Shown here: positions 6,685-7,851 of the stretch, in pieces
Position numbering within the stretch: the stretch's first letter is position 1
Layout: each line of letters begins with the position of its first letter
From: Crocinitomicaceae bacterium
Lineage (GTDB): Bacteria > Bacteroidota > Bacteroidia > Flavobacteriales_D > Crocinitomicaceae
NCBI GenBank assembly: GCA_030830385.1
Contig: JAURNA010000195.1
Span: forward strand, 1-7,851
Direction of reading: 5' to 3'
Length of the DNA stretch: 7,851 nt
Translations under genes and position numbers: made by a program
The notes under the pieces: generated by a model
The model's database searches: none
What the model saw: only the letters and a program-made list of their open reading frames with translations
Told to the model about the DNA's origin: nothing

Positions 6685-6711
6685 TTGCTTGATGGGTTTG
6701 TTTTATCTTTA
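6685..6711 (+). promoter_or_regulatory. Candidate Bacteroidota-type promoter for the choice-of-anchor B gene
   Basis: TATCTTTA (6704-6711) matches seven of eight positions of the Bacteroidota -7 element TAnnTTTG. A TTG at 6685-6687 lies 16 bases upstream as a possible -33 element, slightly closer than the usual spacing. It sits just upstream of the proposed TTG start at 6730, giving a very short leader. Low-complexity AT sequence makes chance matches likely. Confidence 0.3.
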
Positions 6712-6729
6712 CATTAACATTTTTTTGAT

Positions 6730-7851
6730 TTGCTACTGAGAATCCTCATTCCTTTGTTTTTCGTTTCCTTCTCACTTGCGCAGGATGGATGGAACACAAC
6801 TCTTCTTGACCGTTGGCATCAAGACTCCATCGTGACCAGTTCAACTTCAATTCGTTACAACGAATGTTTCGGTTTTGTTTGGAACGGAAAAGAGTACGGA
6901 GTATTGGGATCGACGGAGGGAACGCATATTTTTCAGCTCTCAGATGATGATCGGTTGATTCCAGTTGACTTCGTGAAGGGAAAATCAAGTGCCGCATTCG
7001 TAACACATCGTGATTATGCCCTGTATCAAAATTACGTATACGGAGTTTGCGATCACGGGTTTAGTAGCCTCCAAATTATGGATTTGACAACGTTGCCGGA
7101 TTCTGTACATGTAGTGGCTGATCTGGATACTGCTTTCACCCGTGTGCACAATATCTTCATTGATACGAGTTCCGCTTTGATGTTTGCCTGTATCAATCAG
7201 GTCAGTGATGGGGCAGTTTTGGGCAACGTATACTCAATGAGGGTATTCTCGCTACAGGATCCTCTGCATCCAGAACTGGTTTATACCGGTCCCGGCGACA
7301 TTCCCGAAGTGCACGACGTTTACGTTCGAGATGGACTCGCCTTTCTGAATTGTGGTTTCGACGGGCTTCGGGTTTACAATTTCACCAATCCGGGAAGCCC
7401 AACATTTCATCAATCGCTCACGTTTTATCAGTTTCAGGGCTACAATCATCAGGGGTGGTTGAGTCCGGATGGAAAAACTTACTTGTTTGCCGATGAGACG
7501 GGTGGAACGCTCATCAAAAAGTGCAGTGTGGAAAACCAAACTGTGAACATTGACGCTTATTTCGGAACGAATTCTGAAAACGCAAGCGTTCCTCACAATC
7601 TGATGATCACCGATGACCTGGCCTTCGTGGCTTATTACAACGAGGGGTTACGCATTTACGACCTTCGCCATCTGCCAACACGGGAAATTGCATACTACGA
7701 TACCTATCCCATCGAAGAAGGACAGAACAAAATGAAGGGTGCCTGGGGGGTATATTCTGATTTTCCATCCGAGCGAATTCTGGTTTCCGATCGGGTACAC
7801 GGTTTGTTTCTCATCGATTTTGATCGGAGCATTTTCCTACCACAATCCTCG
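6730..7851 (+). CDS. Secreted choice-of-anchor B family protein (LVIVD-type beta-propeller), C-terminus beyond the window
   Basis: The frame is open from after TAA at 6715-6717 to the right edge, 374 codons, with no ATG before the mature protein. TTG 6730 gives a short signal peptide (LLRILIPLFFVSFSLA) with cleavage before QDGW. The product carries the hallmarks of choice-of-anchor B proteins (TIGR04312): RYNECFGFVWNGKEYGVLGS (42-61), HRDYALYQNYVYGVCDHGFS (93-112), LQIMDLTTLPDSVHVVADLD (114-133), VHNIFID (139-145), then propeller-like units such as HDVYVRDGLAFLNCGFDGLR and the late PHNLMITDDLAFVAYYNEGL. These are exported proteins often carrying different C-terminal anchors or sorting domains, in Bacteroidota frequently a type IX secretion tail, which would lie beyond the window. 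It is divergent from the mannosyltransferase operon. Its molecular role is not known. Confidence 0.85.
   Translation, partial: MLLRILIPLFFVSFSLAQDGWNTTLLDRWHQDSIVTSSTSIRYNECFGFVWNGKEYGVLGSTEGTHIFQLSDDDRLIPVDFVKGKSSAAFVTHRDYALYQNYVYGVCDHGFSSLQIMDLTTLPDSVHVVADLDTAFTRVHNIFIDTSSALMFACINQVSDGAVLGNVYSMRVFSLQDPLHPELVYTGPGDIPEVHDVYVRDGLAFLNCGFDGLRVYNFTNPGSPTFHQSLTFYQFQGYNHQGWLSPDGKTYLFADETGGTLIKKCSVENQTVNIDAYFGTNSENASVPHNLMITDDLAFVAYYNEGLRIYDLRHLPTREIAYYDTYPIEEGQNKMKGAWGVYSDFPSERILVSDRVHGLFLIDFDRSIFLPQSS

Noticed and set aside
7252..7596. Open frame of 114 codons on the minus strand, and a similar one at 6746-7006
   Set aside because: Both are antisense to the choice-of-anchor B gene, whose plus-strand frame carries clear family motifs throughout.
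1..7851. A new defence, mobile or RNA-based system
   Set aside because: No transposase, integrase, repeat array, toxin-antitoxin pair, reverse transcriptase, tRNA or unusual structured RNA was found; RuvC here is the housekeeping Holliday-junction resolvase, not a Cas or transposon nuclease.

Overview
The window looks like ordinary chromosome from a member of the Bacteroidota, probably a Flavobacteriales-type bacterium. The evidence is a DUF4296 lipoprotein directly behind a class I dihydroorotase of the 'DDQVHFREPG' type, a choice-of-anchor B secreted protein, RuvC of the Bacteroidota type, two lipoproteins with a lipobox, and mostly absent Shine-Dalgarno signals. The genus cannot be fixed from this sequence.

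Layout, left to right. A flippase-like (LPG_synthase_TM) membrane protein runs off the left edge on the minus strand. It is divergent from ruvC, with only about 13 bases between the two proposed start codons. After ruvC comes a decayed stretch of about 600 bases (981-1588). It holds a truncated AhpD/carboxymuconolactone-decarboxylase-like remnant on the plus strand, an intrinsic terminator (1387-1412), and on the minus strand a coding-looking frame broken by two stop codons. A membrane-anchored protein with a TerB-like middle and a C-terminal J-domain (minus) and a VTT/DedA-family membrane protein (plus) are then divergently arranged. The VTT gene converges on a lipoprotein of unknown function, and a hairpin between them can serve both strands.

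Next is a tight minus-strand operon in the order polyprenol-phosphate mannosyltransferase, dihydroorotase (pyrC), DUF4296 lipoprotein, with a 4-base overlap and then a 3-base gap. The unknown lipoprotein follows 138 bases later. Divergent from the operon, a secreted choice-of-anchor B (LVIVD-type) protein starts at a probable TTG codon and runs off the right edge.

Functionally the window mixes DNA recombination (ruvC), pyrimidine synthesis (pyrC), polyprenol-linked sugar supply and envelope or secreted proteins. I see no mobile element, CRISPR array, tRNA, rRNA or defence island, and no convincing new system. The items most worth a second look are the decayed region after ruvC, the His-to-Gln change in the metal motif of dihydroorotase, and the unassigned lipoprotein with a calcium-loop-like motif.
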